64,000 bases of DNA from Psychrobacter glacincola (GCF_904846075.1 NZ_CAJGZH010000001.1:248001-312000); one strand, 5' to 3'. Shown: positions 7,858 to 19,364, counted from the stretch's first letter. Notes: generated from the letters alone by a model not told the origin. Numbers and translations: made by a program.

Positions 7858-9765
7858 TTAGCTGTCTTCACCTAAAAAACCACCACTTTGACGGTGCCAC
7901 AAGCGAGCATAAACACCGTGTAGATTTAATAATTCATCATGGCTGCCTTGTTCGATAATTTGACCTTTATCCATGACCACCAATCGATCAAGTGCGGCAA
8001 TGGTGGAGAGACGATGGGCAATCGCAATGACCGTTTTACCTGTCATGATGTCATTCAGGCTTTCGGTAATGGCAAATTCAATCTCAGAGTCAAGGGCGCT
8101 GGTCGCTTCGTCCAATAGTAAGATGGGCGCATTTTTTAGCATAACACGTGAGATGGCGATACGCTGACGTTGACCGCCAGAGAGCTTGACGCCGCGCTCA
8201 CCGACTTGGGTATCAAGTCCTGTATTGCCTTTATCATCATATAAGTCTTTGATAAAGTCCCATGCTTGCGCTTGTTTGGCAGCCGTAATAATTTCTTCAT
8301 CGGTTGCGTCAGGACGACCGTAAGCGATATTTTCACGTACTGTCCGATGTAGCAAAGACGTATCTTGCGTCACCATACCTATCTGCTGGCGCAAAGACTC
8401 TTGGGTGACTTCATCAATTGCTTGTCCATCGATAAGGATTTTACCGCTATCAACATCAAAGAAGCGTAACAATAAATTAACCAAGGTAGATTTGCCGGCA
8501 CCTGAGCGCCCAACCAAGCCTATCTTTTCGCCGGGTTTAATGTCTAAATAAAAGTTATCGAGCAGTTTAGTCTTCGTAGTAGGCGTTGCTGAGGTTTTCA
8601 CTGTATCTAAGCTATCGCCTTCAACAGCGTCGCTATCATTCTCATAACTGAAATCAACATGATCGAAAACGATACGACCTTCGGTGACTTTCAAAGCGGG
8701 TGCATTGGGCTTATCAATGATTTTTTGCGGCGCTGATAAGGTACGCATGCCATCTTGTACGGTTCCGATACTTTCAAATAGACTGGCAGTTTGCCACATG
8801 ATCCAACGAGTCAAACCGTTCAAACGCAGTGCCATGGCTGTCGCGGCAGCAATCGCACCGACACCGACCGCGCCTTGTTGCCATAAATATAAGCCGATAG
8901 CCGCAGTGCTACTAACCAAAATCACACTGATTAGATGGGTTGATACTTCTAAATAACTGACCCAGCGCATCTGTGCATGGACGGTACCTAAAAATTGCCC
9001 CATGGCGTTTTTGGCATAACTCAGCTCACGGCGTGAATGGCTAAATAGCTTGACGGTCATGATATTGGCGTAAGCATCGGTAATGCGGCCGGTCATCAAG
9101 GCACGGGCATCGGCTTGCACAATGGCAGTTTGTTTGAGCTTAGGGATAAAGTACCAAATGGTCAGCGCAACCAAGACTAGCCAAACGATAAACGGGATTA
9201 ATAATAGGCTGTCCAGATTAAATAAAATGACACCTGACGTAATAAAATAAACGGTGACATACATAAACATATCGGTGACGGTCATGACTGTATCGCGTAC
9301 GGCCAGTGCGGTTTGCATTACTTTGGCTGAGACACGTCCAGAAAATTCATCTTGATAAAACTGCATCGATTGCCCAAGCATCCGCTGGTGAAAGCGCCAG
9401 CGCATTTGCATGGGAAAGACGCCTTGTAAGGTCTGAAAATGGATGAATGATGACAATGCAATCCATAGCGGACTCACGATCATGACAGCTAGCATGAGCA
9501 GTAGCATATCGCCTTTTTCTAACCACAGATTCTGCGGTGTATAGACGCCTAGCCAGTCAACGATATTCCCAATCCAAGCAAATAGCATCGCTTCATAGAT
9601 GCCAATGCCCGCAGACAAAATCATAAATATCAATAGCCAGCCACGTAAACCGTTGGTACACGCCCACAAGAACTTTAGCATGCCATCACGGGGTGAAGGT
9701 AGCGGCATAGGAGTTTCAGGAAAGGCAGGGAGGCGAGTTTCAAAAAATCGAAATAGAGCATTCAT
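7858..9765 (-). CDS. ABC exporter, fused membrane and ATPase domains
   Basis: Half-transporter of the type IV (MsbA/MdlB-like) exporter family, 635 aa, expected to act as a dimer in the inner membrane. The first 330 residues hold about six membrane helices; the nucleotide-binding domain shows Walker A GLVGRSGAGKST (about 415), signature LSGGQRQR (about 530), Walker B ILLLDEATSALD and the H-loop AIAHRLSTIA. An acidic insert (DSDAVEGDSLDTV) sits just before the ATPase core. Substrate unknown: lipid-like or drug-like compounds are both possible in this subfamily. The gene is first in a minus-strand group with the hydrolase and AlkB genes. Confidence 0.9.
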   Translation of the reverse strand: MNALFRFFETRLPAFPETPMPLPSPRDGMLKFLWACTNGLRGWLLIFMILSAGIGIYEAMLFAWIGNIVDWLGVYTPQNLWLEKGDMLLLMLAVMIVSPLWIALSSFIHFQTLQGVFPMQMRWRFHQRMLGQSMQFYQDEFSGRVSAKVMQTALAVRDTVMTVTDMFMYVTVYFITSGVILFNLDSLLLIPFIVWLVLVALTIWYFIPKLKQTAIVQADARALMTGRITDAYANIMTVKLFSHSRRELSYAKNAMGQFLGTVHAQMRWVSYLEVSTHLISVILVSSTAAIGLYLWQQGAVGVGAIAAATAMALRLNGLTRWIMWQTASLFESIGTVQDGMRTLSAPQKIIDKPNAPALKVTEGRIVFDHVDFSYENDSDAVEGDSLDTVKTSATPTTKTKLLDNFYLDIKPGEKIGLVGRSGAGKSTLVNLLLRFFDVDSGKILIDGQAIDEVTQESLRQQIGMVTQDTSLLHRTVRENIAYGRPDATDEEIITAAKQAQAWDFIKDLYDDKGNTGLDTQVGERGVKLSGGQRQRIAISRVMLKNAPILLLDEATSALDSEIEFAITESLNDIMTGKTVIAIAHRLSTIAALDRLVVMDKGQIIEQGSHDELLNLHGVYARLWHRQSGGFLGEDS

Positions 9766-10083
9766 AGGCAGTCATAAAACATCAATAGCAGTACGCCAAA
9801 ATCAACGACATTACTCGTTATTTTGAATCTTTACTTTTGTTATTAGGATTGAGTACTATTTTAGCAAACTTCCCAATCAGACCTGCATGCTAATTGTAAA
9901 TTGAAGGCTAAAGAGCTACTTGTCAGCAGTCGAATAAAAGCCAATAAATAGATTGCTGTGTAAGAAATACTTTGTTACATTCTATGGCTTTATCCTAATT
10001 GGCGGTTCGCGCTTTATCTTCAGTATATGAATGATGAGCGAATAATGTCCCCATAAAGCGGCAGTTTAATAAGGTAATAGCTC
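9766..10083. other. Intergenic region, divergent promoters
   Basis: The 318-base spacer between the leftward ABC exporter gene and the rightward permease gene. No coding frame, hairpin or recognisable operator was seen; it presumably carries both promoters. Confidence 0.4.
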
Positions 10084-10932
10084 ATGATATATTTGACGAT
10101 AGCGGTGCTTTGTAGTGTCGCCGTTTCAGTATTGCTAAAAGTGTTACGACAGAAGAATATAGACATACGCCAGACCATCGTCGCAGGCTATCCGGTGGCT
10201 TTTCTGCTGACGTGGTTTTTGTTGAAGCCAGACGTCAGTGGCATGAATGCGCTTGGCGGTGCTTGGGCGATTATTATTGCGCTTGGCATATTGCTACCTG
10301 CGGTATTTATTATCCTTGGAAGGGCGATTGAATCTGTGGGAATGGTAGCAACCGATGCGGCTCAGCGGCTATCGTTGATTATTCCTATCGTCGCGGCTTT
10401 TTTATTGTTTGGTGAAGTACTGACCAGCACGCGAATATTTGGACTGTTATTAGGCTTTCTAGCACTCGGAGCGTTGATTTATCGTCCACAGCAAGGTCAG
10501 ATTAGCAGACAAGCGAAGCATACACCGCTATGGCTGTTTGGCGTCTGGGCAGGCTATGGCATCATTGATATCTTGTTCAAGCAAGTTGCCAAGCAGGGCA
10601 CTGCTTTTCCTCTTACATTATTTGTCAGTTTTGGTTTAGCAGGATTATTGCTGTTTATGTATTTGCTGATTACGCGGGTGCGCTGGCAGGGGAATGCGCT
10701 CGCAGCAGGATTGTTATTAGGTGCGCTCAATATGGGCAATATTTATGCTTATGTACGTGCGCATCAATTATTGTCCGAGTCGCCTAGCATCGTCTTTACC
10801 GGTATGAATGTCGGTGTCATTGCAGTGGCAACCTTGATAGGGGTCGGTGTGTTTAAAGAGTCGCTTAACCGTATTAATGTCTTGGGTTTATTATTAGCCA
10901 TTTGCTGTGTGGCAGTGCTGTTTTTAGCATAA
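10084..10932 (+). CDS. DMT-superfamily (EamA-like) permease
   Basis: Inner-membrane protein of 282 aa with about ten hydrophobic segments arranged as two similar halves, as in drug/metabolite transporters. The second half contains ESPSIVFTGMNVGVIAVATLIGVGVFKESLNRINVLG in outline, the usual penultimate-helix motif with a conserved Glu and Pro/Gly pattern. The substrate is unknown; family members export amino acids, nucleosides or other metabolites. The gene appears monocistronic, and GGTAA precedes the ATG. Confidence 0.8.
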   Translation: MIYLTIAVLCSVAVSVLLKVLRQKNIDIRQTIVAGYPVAFLLTWFLLKPDVSGMNALGGAWAIIIALGILLPAVFIILGRAIESVGMVATDAAQRLSLIIPIVAAFLLFGEVLTSTRIFGLLLGFLALGALIYRPQQGQISRQAKHTPLWLFGVWAGYGIIDILFKQVAKQGTAFPLTLFVSFGLAGLLLFMYLLITRVRWQGNALAAGLLLGALNMGNIYAYVRAHQLLSESPSIVFTGMNVGVIAVATLIGVGVFKESLNRINVLGLLLAICCVAVLFLA

Positions 10933-11124
10933 ACGTTCAGCCTAGTGAGTTCTCTCATAGGATAGGTGATAATTATTTTATCAACGCGTTAACTTATCAG
11001 ATATAGGCACAAAGAGCGTCCTATGATAAGGTTGTCTACAAACAGTAAGGCTGATATAAGCCAATAAAAAGCGATTTACTTTGTGACACTTGACCTCAAC
11101 CAATAATAATAGGACGCACTCTCA

Positions 11125-12027
11125 ATGGAATATCAAAACCAATATAACAAACAGCTACAACGTATCAAAAATGGTTCGGGATTTATCGCTGCCCTCGACC
11201 AGAGTGGCGGCAGCACGCCAAAAGCGTTAGAGAATTATGGTGTCACAGGCGATGATTATGACAACGATGAAGCCATGTTCGACCAAGTGCATGAGATGCG
11301 CGCGCGTATCATGACTTGTGAGGCTTTTGATAATGAGCGTGTGCTTGGGGCGATTTTGTTCGAAGATACTATGGAACGTGAGGTCAATGGCAAACCGACG
11401 GCCAATTATCTATGGGAAGAGAAAAATATTGTGCCATTTTTAAAAGTGGATAAGGGTTTGGCTGAGCAAATGAATGGCGTCCAAGTGATGCGTCCAATGC
11501 CAAATTTAGATTTGCTACTCGATAAAGCCAAAAACTATCCAGTATTTGGTACCAAAATGCGCTCAGTAATTTATGAGCCGAATGTCGATGGCATTGAGCT
11601 GGTCGTGCAACAGCAATTCGATGTGGCAAAACAGATACTCTCAAAAGGTCTGATGCCAATCGTAGAGCCTGAAGTCGATATCAACAGTAGCAAAAAGCAT
11701 GAATGTGAAGTCATACTAAAGACCAGCATTTTGCACAATCTGGATCGTTTGACTGACGACCAGCAAGTCATGCTAAAACTGACTTTGCCAGAAGAAGCGG
11801 GTTTTTACCAAGAGCTGATTGATCATCCAAAAGTGCTAAAAGTTGTGGCGTTATCGGGCGGCTACAGCCGTGGCGATGCTTGTGCTAAGCTCAAGCAAAA
11901 CCCAGGTATGATTGCTAGCTTTTCACGGGCCTTTACTGAAGGGTTGAGTAAGCAGCAAAGTGATGATGAGTTTGCTAATACTATCAACACATCTATCGAA
12001 GAGATTTATGAGGCGTCGAAAGTTTAA
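11125..12027 (+). CDS. fda: Fructose-bisphosphate aldolase, class I
   Basis: Schiff-base aldolase of glycolysis and gluconeogenesis that cleaves fructose 1,6-bisphosphate to dihydroxyacetone phosphate and glyceraldehyde 3-phosphate. At 300 aa it fits the compact bacterial class I type seen in staphylococci. Visible motifs: FIAALDQSGGSTPKAL near the N-terminus, GAILFEDTMER, GTKMRSVI (about 145), PIVEPEVDI (about 175-183), and VMLKLTLPEEAGFY carrying a likely Schiff-base Lys near 212. A phosphate-binding VVALSGGYSRGDAC follows. The ATG is preceded by AGGA. A strong terminator closes the transcript, so it is probably monocistronic. Confidence 0.93.
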   Translation: MEYQNQYNKQLQRIKNGSGFIAALDQSGGSTPKALENYGVTGDDYDNDEAMFDQVHEMRARIMTCEAFDNERVLGAILFEDTMEREVNGKPTANYLWEEKNIVPFLKVDKGLAEQMNGVQVMRPMPNLDLLLDKAKNYPVFGTKMRSVIYEPNVDGIELVVQQQFDVAKQILSKGLMPIVEPEVDINSSKKHECEVILKTSILHNLDRLTDDQQVMLKLTLPEEAGFYQELIDHPKVLKVVALSGGYSRGDACAKLKQNPGMIASFSRAFTEGLSKQQSDDEFANTINTSIEEIYEASKV

Positions 12028-12054
12028 AGCCTTATACTTTTATAATTGATTTTG

Positions 12055-12092
12055 AATCCCAGCTGACTTTAGGTTTGCTGGGATTTTTTTTA
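12055..12092 (+). terminator. Rho-independent terminator of the aldolase gene
   Basis: A 9-bp perfect stem (12055-12063 with 12077-12085) runs directly into a T8 tract. Confidence 0.92.
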
Positions 12093-12153
12093 ATGGCATT
12101 CACAGTAGATATTTATTAAACTTGTGTTTGTTTTCATGGTTTCTGGAGAGGTT

Positions 12154-13221
12154 GTGTTTCGCTTTATTACTTCAGGGTTGTTTTTATTAAGTTGGAGTGT
12201 TTCTAGTCAATCTATGGAGCCTGTAGGCTATTCAGGTACTTGGGCAAGTGCTGCTTATTTTAATAATGCCATCGATGTTATATCAGAGACAGTTAATATC
12301 GATATTACAGATGATGCTAATAATGCTGGTTATACAGTGAGCTATAAGCTGTATAACAATCGTGAAGGGCTTCAATTCCCATTGGTTTTTGAAGTATTCG
12401 ATGAATTTGGACAAAGTAATGAGTTCGAAATTACTGTTGATGGTCAATCGGTGCCTGTTGTAACGGTTACTGAAGATAATAACGGGCTTGAGACATCTGA
12501 CTTCTATATGCCAGCCAATACTGGTTTAGAGCAATTCAGAGCAGATTCAAAGTATATCAACCTGGATTTGTCGTCAGGGTTGCATACTATTACAGCTACT
12601 TATGACGTCCAGCCGCATTACTATGGCAGTGATTGGACGGCAAGACATACTTATTCGTATAGCTTAAAGCCTAGGCAACAGAGTGATACACAGAGCCAGC
12701 AATTTCAAGGTTCAACTGTCACTCTAAATTTTTATGGTGATGCTGACCATGTGACTGTCAATATTGATAATGAGAAAACGGCTTTACCCGCGAATCAACC
12801 ATTATATTTCAACGATAATCTTGCGAAAGAGATTGATTTTATTATTCAAGCACCTCTGAAGCCTGTGGCAAAAGTTTTGACGGCTGTTTCGCCATTCATA
12901 ACTATAAGTTTCGCGCTATTTGTATTGGGTGGACTGCATTTACGTATGATGAAACGTAGACAGCAAGCCCAGCCCGAAACCCTTTGGACAGTCATGCTCG
13001 TGGGTGGTTTTCTAGTGCCTCTGCTTAGCTTGATAATCTACTATATATATCTACTAGTAACGGATATAGTTATTGGTAAAGGTGCGACGGGAGACAGTCG
13101 TGATTTGTTCTTTATATGGGTTTTGCCGTTAGGCTATATAGTAATAACACCTATTTATTTGATAATTAGTTTTGTGGTTTTTATGATGGTTAAACAGACG
13201 GTTACTAAAACAGTAAAGTAA
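12154..13221 (+). CDS. Predicted membrane protein with exported N-terminal domain (paralogue 1)
   Basis: I do not recognise the family. From GTG at 12154 the protein opens with a signal-like segment (FITSGLFLLSWSVSSQS), followed by about 220 exported residues rich in beta-type sequence, then three hydrophobic helices near the C-terminus with a basic MMKRRQQ loop. It is a clear paralogue of the next gene: both share NxxxxIDxxSExxxI, VFEVFDE, VDGQxVPV, SDWTxxxxYSYSLKP and the C-terminal helix layout. The frame is open from 12124, but GGAG five bases before GTG 12154, and the match to the paralogue's N-terminus, favour this start. An anchored domain facing the periplasm is inferred; no partner is evident. 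Confidence 0.7.
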   Translation: MFRFITSGLFLLSWSVSSQSMEPVGYSGTWASAAYFNNAIDVISETVNIDITDDANNAGYTVSYKLYNNREGLQFPLVFEVFDEFGQSNEFEITVDGQSVPVVTVTEDNNGLETSDFYMPANTGLEQFRADSKYINLDLSSGLHTITATYDVQPHYYGSDWTARHTYSYSLKPRQQSDTQSQQFQGSTVTLNFYGDADHVTVNIDNEKTALPANQPLYFNDNLAKEIDFIIQAPLKPVAKVLTAVSPFITISFALFVLGGLHLRMMKRRQQAQPETLWTVMLVGGFLVPLLSLIIYYIYLLVTDIVIGKGATGDSRDLFFIWVLPLGYIVITPIYLIISFVVFMMVKQTVTKTVK

Positions 13222-13293
13222 TTATAGTTGAAGGCTGTAAATAGCTTTGTGATTCGCGAACAGCTAGCTGACGAGCCATTTGAGAGAATATTA

Positions 13294-14355
13294 ATGCGTA
13301 GGATCATTTTAGGATTGCTTTTATTAAGCCACAGTATGTTTAGCTATGCCAATATGGCGTCTCCAATTATCGACGGTACTAATGCCAGTACGGCATATTC
13401 AAGCAAAGATATCGATATATTGTCTGAAAACATAGATATCAATATTGCTGAAGGTTTTAATCAAGCTGACTATGATGTCACTTATGAAATTTATAGCGCT
13501 AAAGAAGGCGATCGAATACCTTTTGTTTTTGAGGTGTTCGATAACATAGATAATGATGCAGACAAAAGCTTTATAGTCGAAGTCGATGGGCAAGCGGTAC
13601 CAGTACTTATCAATTATGATTATGAAAGTCATTCAAAATCATTGCCTGCTTATTATGATCCGGAAACGGATACGGCTGTGCCGTTCAATAATGATGCTAA
13701 ATACTTTGAGATACACTTAAGCGAAGGCAATCATGTCATTAATGTTAAATATTCTGCCTATCCTACAATAAACCGTAGTGATTGGACCAATCAATATATC
13801 TATAGCTATTCATTAAAACCTGCCAAAACTTGGAAAAGCTTTGGTGACTTGACCGTTACTCTAAAGATTGCTGATGAGTCGAAATATTTGAAGACTAATC
13901 TTGGCGAACCTTTAAGTGGGATGATAAAAGCAGATTCTAAGTGGTTTTTTGATCATCTGCCTCAAAATGTTCTTGAGATATCTTATCAACCACAACCAAT
14001 GCCTCTAGCAAAGTGGTTAATTAACTTAGACTCATTAATACTTCTGTTGTTTTTAATATGTTTGTTAGGGGGTGCTCACTATGGACTTATGTATTGGAGC
14101 CGGAAGAAAAGCCTTAAAAGAGCATGGATGGTCACATGGTTAGGGATTCTGATAGTTCCATTTATCGTATTGATGATAGTTTTCTATAAGATTTGTCTTA
14201 TAGATTGGTTACTGGGCGAGCATGCCAGCAGGTATCATGGTTATACTATTTTTATTATTATCTTTGGCTATCCACTGACTTTGCTTGTTTATTTAATCAT
14301 TATGAAGTTATGCGATTCTTATTTGAAACGGGTTTTTTACAACCCTCACAAGTAG
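13294..14355 (+). CDS. Predicted membrane protein with exported N-terminal domain (paralogue 2)
   Basis: A tandem duplicate of the preceding gene. ATG at 13294 follows GAGAG and gives a classic signal peptide (RRIILGLLLLSHSMFSYA), then the same exported domain and C-terminal helices. Upstream in-frame codons from 13228 lack a ribosome site and would place charged residues before the signal. Divergence between the copies is considerable (an acidic loop DNIDNDADKS here; differing linkers), so the duplication is old rather than recent. The pair ends at a shared bidirectional terminator. Function unknown; a mutually assembling pair is one possibility. Confidence 0.72.
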   Translation: MRRIILGLLLLSHSMFSYANMASPIIDGTNASTAYSSKDIDILSENIDINIAEGFNQADYDVTYEIYSAKEGDRIPFVFEVFDNIDNDADKSFIVEVDGQAVPVLINYDYESHSKSLPAYYDPETDTAVPFNNDAKYFEIHLSEGNHVINVKYSAYPTINRSDWTNQYIYSYSLKPAKTWKSFGDLTVTLKIADESKYLKTNLGEPLSGMIKADSKWFFDHLPQNVLEISYQPQPMPLAKWLINLDSLILLLFLICLLGGAHYGLMYWSRKKSLKRAWMVTWLGILIVPFIVLMIVFYKICLIDWLLGEHASRYHGYTIFIIIFGYPLTLLVYLIIMKLCDSYLKRVFYNPHK

Positions 14356-14360
14356 GTACA

Positions 14361-14400
14361 AAAAAAGCTTGAACTCAGTGGATGGATTCAAGCTTTTTAA
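14361..14400. terminator. Bidirectional terminator between the paralogue pair and thiC
   Basis: The inverted repeat AAAAGCTTGAA / TTCAAGCTTTT is flanked by A-runs on the left and T-runs on the right, serving both convergent transcripts. Confidence 0.88.
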
Positions 14401-14427
14401 GTTAGCCAGTTTTCAGTAAGTAAAGCA

Positions 14428-16452
<2,025 letters not shown>

Positions 16453-16626
16453 TTATGAGCATCAGCCTACGACCAAACAATATCGTCACGGATGATGCTT
16501 ATCAAACGTTGGACGCAGCTTTATATCAGTCTTCACCACTTAATAGTACATCACGCACATTAAAATAGTAATGAGGATAAAAAGGCATTTCTGCACGTCC
16601 TTTGCCATAAATAACAAAGTGCTTAA

Positions 16627-16752
16627 GACTTCCCTGCGTCGGTACTAACCGCATCAGGTTCGGCGGGTGATCTCTCAGCGAATGTATAAAGGCGACCACT
16701 TTAATAAAGCAAGTTTAGTAAAGCGAGCCAATAATACACCGCACCCCGAGTC
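16627..16752 (-). promoter_or_regulatory. TPP (THI-box) riboswitch upstream of thiC
   Basis: Read on the minus strand it has the hallmark blocks GACTCGGGGTGC, CGCTGAGAGATCACCCG, GAACCTGATGCGGTTAGTAC and CGCAGGGAAGTC in the right order. About 55 extra bases lie between the first two blocks, an enlarged P3 arm. Thiamine pyrophosphate binding should lower thiC expression. Confidence 0.95.
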
Positions 16753-16958
16753 TGTCAGTGTTGTAAATCAACTCAATACTAACAAAGTTCTGCAATGAGG
16801 GCTAATGATATTTAGATGAAAATATCAGGCTTTGAGTTTGAGGTTCGATGTTTTTATGAGAACGACTCTAGAGTACCAGTGATTGAAATCACTTGATATT
16901 ACTGAGCTGTAGATAACTTATCTAAATATTATGTAAAGCGAATGAAAGATTGCAGAGG

Positions 16959-16980
16959 TTGTCATTAAACTGTCATAAAG
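16959..16980 (+). promoter_or_regulatory. Pho box (PhoB-binding site) before pstS
   Basis: Two TGTCAT half-sites 11 bases apart with an A/T-rich spacer (TGTCATTAAAC then TGTCATAAAG) closely match the gammaproteobacterial PhoB site. It lies 75-90 bases before the pstS ATG, fitting induction by phosphate starvation. Confidence 0.85.
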
Positions 16981-17050
16981 ATTTGGCAAGATAGCACGCA
17001 TGTCACAAACAATGCTTTTTTGTATCGTTGTTAAACTTTAGGAGTCCTAC

Positions 17051-18214
17051 ATGCGTTATTCGTTATTAGCAGTGGCCGTTAGTTGTACATTAGTGCTTAC
17101 GGCATGTAATAAATCGACTGAAACGACAGAGCCAGCTGCGGATAGCAGTAGCGCTGTTACCACCACTGAAGCAACTACTCAGACAACATCTGCTTCTGCA
17201 GCAGGTTTTAAATCTGCTGAGAATATCGCTATGAATATCACGGGTGCAGGGGCATCGTTCCCGCAGCCTATTTATGCTAAATGGTCTTACGACTACAACG
17301 CTGCTACCGGTGGTCAAGTCAACTATCAGTCGATTGGCTCTTCTGGTGGTATCAAACAAATCGAATCAAAGACAGTCGATTTTGGGGCGTCTGACGCGCC
17401 GATGACGCCTGAAGAGCTAGACGCAGCAGGCTTGATTCAATTTCCGACGGTTATCGGCGGTGTTGTACCTATCGTCAACATCGATGGTGTTGAGCCGGGC
17501 GCGTTGAAATTAGACGGTGCAATGTTGGCAGACATCTATTTGGGTAAGATTAGCAACTGGAATGACCCTGCTATCAAAGCCATGAACCCAGATTTGACCT
17601 TGCCAGATGCAGCAATCACCACGGTATTCCGCTCAGATGGTTCTGGCACAACGTTTAACTTTACGGATTATCTAGCCAAAGTCTCGCCAGACTGGAAAGA
17701 CACAGTTGGTGTTGATAAGACCGTGAAATGGCCAACGTCAGCGACTGGTGCTGGCGGTAAAGGTAACGAAGGGGTTTCAAGCTACGTAAACCGTATGAAA
17801 AACTCTATCGGCTACGTTGAGTATGCTTATGCTAAGCAAAACAACATGTCACATACTGCATTGAAAAACGCTGCTGGCAACGTCGTTCAGCCATCTGCTG
17901 AGACATTTGCTGCGGCAGGTGATATCGACTGGTCACAGCAAGCAGGCTTTTATAAAGTCATCACCAACTCTGAGACTGAGCAAGCATGGCCGATCGCTGC
18001 TGCGACCTTTATCCTAGTACATAAGCAGCCAGAGAATCCTCAGCAAGTGGCTGGCGTGTTGAACTTCTTTGATTGGGCTTATAGCCAAGGTGATGACGAT
18101 GCCATGGCACTAGACTATGTTCCATTTTCTGATACGGCAGTTGCCTTATTCAAGGAAAAATGGAATGAGGTAAAAGGCAGTGATGGACAGCCTGTTTATA
18201 AGCCTGCTCAGTAA
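17051..18214 (+). CDS. pstS: Phosphate ABC transporter, periplasmic binding lipoprotein PstS
   Basis: High-affinity phosphate-binding component of the Pst transporter. A lipoprotein signal peptide ends at LTAC with the lipidated Cys at about residue 19, so the protein should be anchored to a membrane rather than free, unlike E. coli PstS. A Thr/Ser-rich linker (residues 20-55) precedes the binding domain, which shows GAGASFPQPIYAKW, SIGSSGGIKQI, FGASDAPM and FRSDGSGTTFNFTDYL, the phosphate-contacting loops. The ATG has AGGAG upstream. First gene of pstSCAB-phoU, behind a Pho box and followed by two long hairpins. Confidence 0.96.
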   Translation: MRYSLLAVAVSCTLVLTACNKSTETTEPAADSSSAVTTTEATTQTTSASAAGFKSAENIAMNITGAGASFPQPIYAKWSYDYNAATGGQVNYQSIGSSGGIKQIESKTVDFGASDAPMTPEELDAAGLIQFPTVIGGVVPIVNIDGVEPGALKLDGAMLADIYLGKISNWNDPAIKAMNPDLTLPDAAITTVFRSDGSGTTFNFTDYLAKVSPDWKDTVGVDKTVKWPTSATGAGGKGNEGVSSYVNRMKNSIGYVEYAYAKQNNMSHTALKNAAGNVVQPSAETFAAAGDIDWSQQAGFYKVITNSETEQAWPIAAATFILVHKQPENPQQVAGVLNFFDWAYSQGDDDAMALDYVPFSDTAVALFKEKWNEVKGSDGQPVYKPAQ

Positions 18215-18277
18215 CCTATTTCTGCTAAATATTCTTTAATACCTTGTCAGTGCCTTACTAGTCCCTTTCGAGTTATC

Positions 18278-18313
18278 CTCTCGAATAACTATTCTCCGGT
18301 AGTTATTTGAGAG
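18278..18313 (+). terminator. Hairpin 1 between pstS and pstC (partial terminator or mRNA stabiliser)
   Basis: A 14-bp stem (18278-18291 with 18300-18313, one G-U pair) with an 8-base loop is followed by GTTTTAT. It would reduce or protect transcript ends, raising pstS output above the membrane genes. Confidence 0.6.
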
Positions 18314-18314
18314 G

Positions 18315-18356
18315 TTTTATCACAGCAAATTTGATGACAAGTTTGTTGTGATAAAA
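18315..18356 (+). repeat. Hairpin 2 between pstS and pstC, 19-bp stem
   Basis: TTTTATCACA at 18315 and TGTGATAAAA at 18347 are the ends of a 19-bp stem (18315-18333 with 18338-18356) with two G-U pairs and an ATGA loop. It directly abuts hairpin 1. No T-run follows, so an RNA-processing or stabilising role is more likely than termination. Confidence 0.65.
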
Positions 18357-18410
18357 CCGAATGAATGCTTCTACTATTTTGACTTGATTCTATTTAATGC
18401 TGAGACACTT

Positions 18411-19364
18411 ATGAATGATTTAAGGTCCCAACTGGCTAAACAAAAGCGCTATGACTTATTGTTTGTGAATGCCACCAAGGCTTTTGCCATATTAGTACTC
18501 TTATCGTTGGGCGGCATTTTAGTCTCCTTGATCATCGGAGCGTGGCCGAGCATTCAGGCATTTGGTCTTGGATTTTATACCAGTAATAATTGGGATACGG
18601 TCGCCAATGAATACGGTGCTCTTGCCCCTATTTATGGCACGCTAGTAACGTCATTTATAGCTATTCTCATTGCAGTACCAATCAGTTTTGGTATTGCCAT
18701 ATTTTTGACCGAGATGTGCCCAACATTCCTCAAAAAACCACTTGGTATTGCCATTGAGTTATTAGCGGGTATCCCTTCTATCATTTACGGTATGTGGGGT
18801 TTGTTTGTCTTTGCGCCTTTCTTCGGTGATCACATTCAGCCATGGTTCATTGAGCACATTGGCCCACTACCTATCATCGGTAAGCTATTTACGGGCGCGC
18901 CAATGGGATTGGGTATGTTTACCGCCTCGCTAGTACTTGCCATCATGATTATTCCATTTATCGCCGCCACCATGCGAGATGTTTTTTCGGTCGTGCCAGA
19001 CCTGCTTAAAGAGTCGGCATATGGTATGGGCGCGACGACGTGGGAAGTTATGTTCAAGATCATTTTGCCATATACCAAAGCTGGCGTGGTTGGTGGCGTG
19101 ATCTTAGGACTGGGTCGGGCATTGGGTGAGACGATGGCAGTGACTTTCTTGATTGGTAATGCCTTTAACATCAGTCCGAGTCTATTTACCTCTGGTGTCA
19201 CCATTACCTCAGCTTTAGCTAACGAGTTTGCCGAAGCGTCCAGCGAGCTACATCTGGCTTCTTTATTACATTTAGGCTTAATCTTATTTGTCATCACCTT
19301 CATCGTGCTGTCTTTAGCCAAATTAATGCTCATGCGCATGGATCACAAGGCAGGCAATCGGTAG
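18411..19364 (+). CDS. pstC: Phosphate ABC transporter permease PstC
   Basis: Inner-membrane permease half of the Pst phosphate importer. About six membrane helices, with the ATPase-contacting EAA loop visible as [17 protein letters not shown] (about residue 205) and [18 protein letters not shown] in the core. The frame extends upstream to a GTG at 18348, but that codon lies inside hairpin 2. ATG at 18411 gives the usual hydrophilic [15 protein letters not shown] lead before the first helix, so I start there. It pairs with PstA downstream. Confidence 0.94.
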   Translation: MNDLRSQLAKQKRYDLLFVNATKAFAILVLLSLGGILVSLIIGAWPSIQAFGLGFYTSNNWDTVANEYGALAPIYGTLVTSFIAILIAVPISFGIAIFLTEMCPTFLKKPLGIAIELLAGIPSIIYGMWGLFVFAPFFGDHIQPWFIEHIGPLPIIGKLFTGAPMGLGMFTASLVLAIMIIPFIAATMRDVFSVVPDLLKESAYGMGATTWEVMFKIILPYTKAGVVGGVILGLGRALGETMAVTFLIGNAFNISPSLFTSGVTITSALANEFAEASSELHLASLLHLGLILFVITFIVLSLAKLMLMRMDHKAGNR

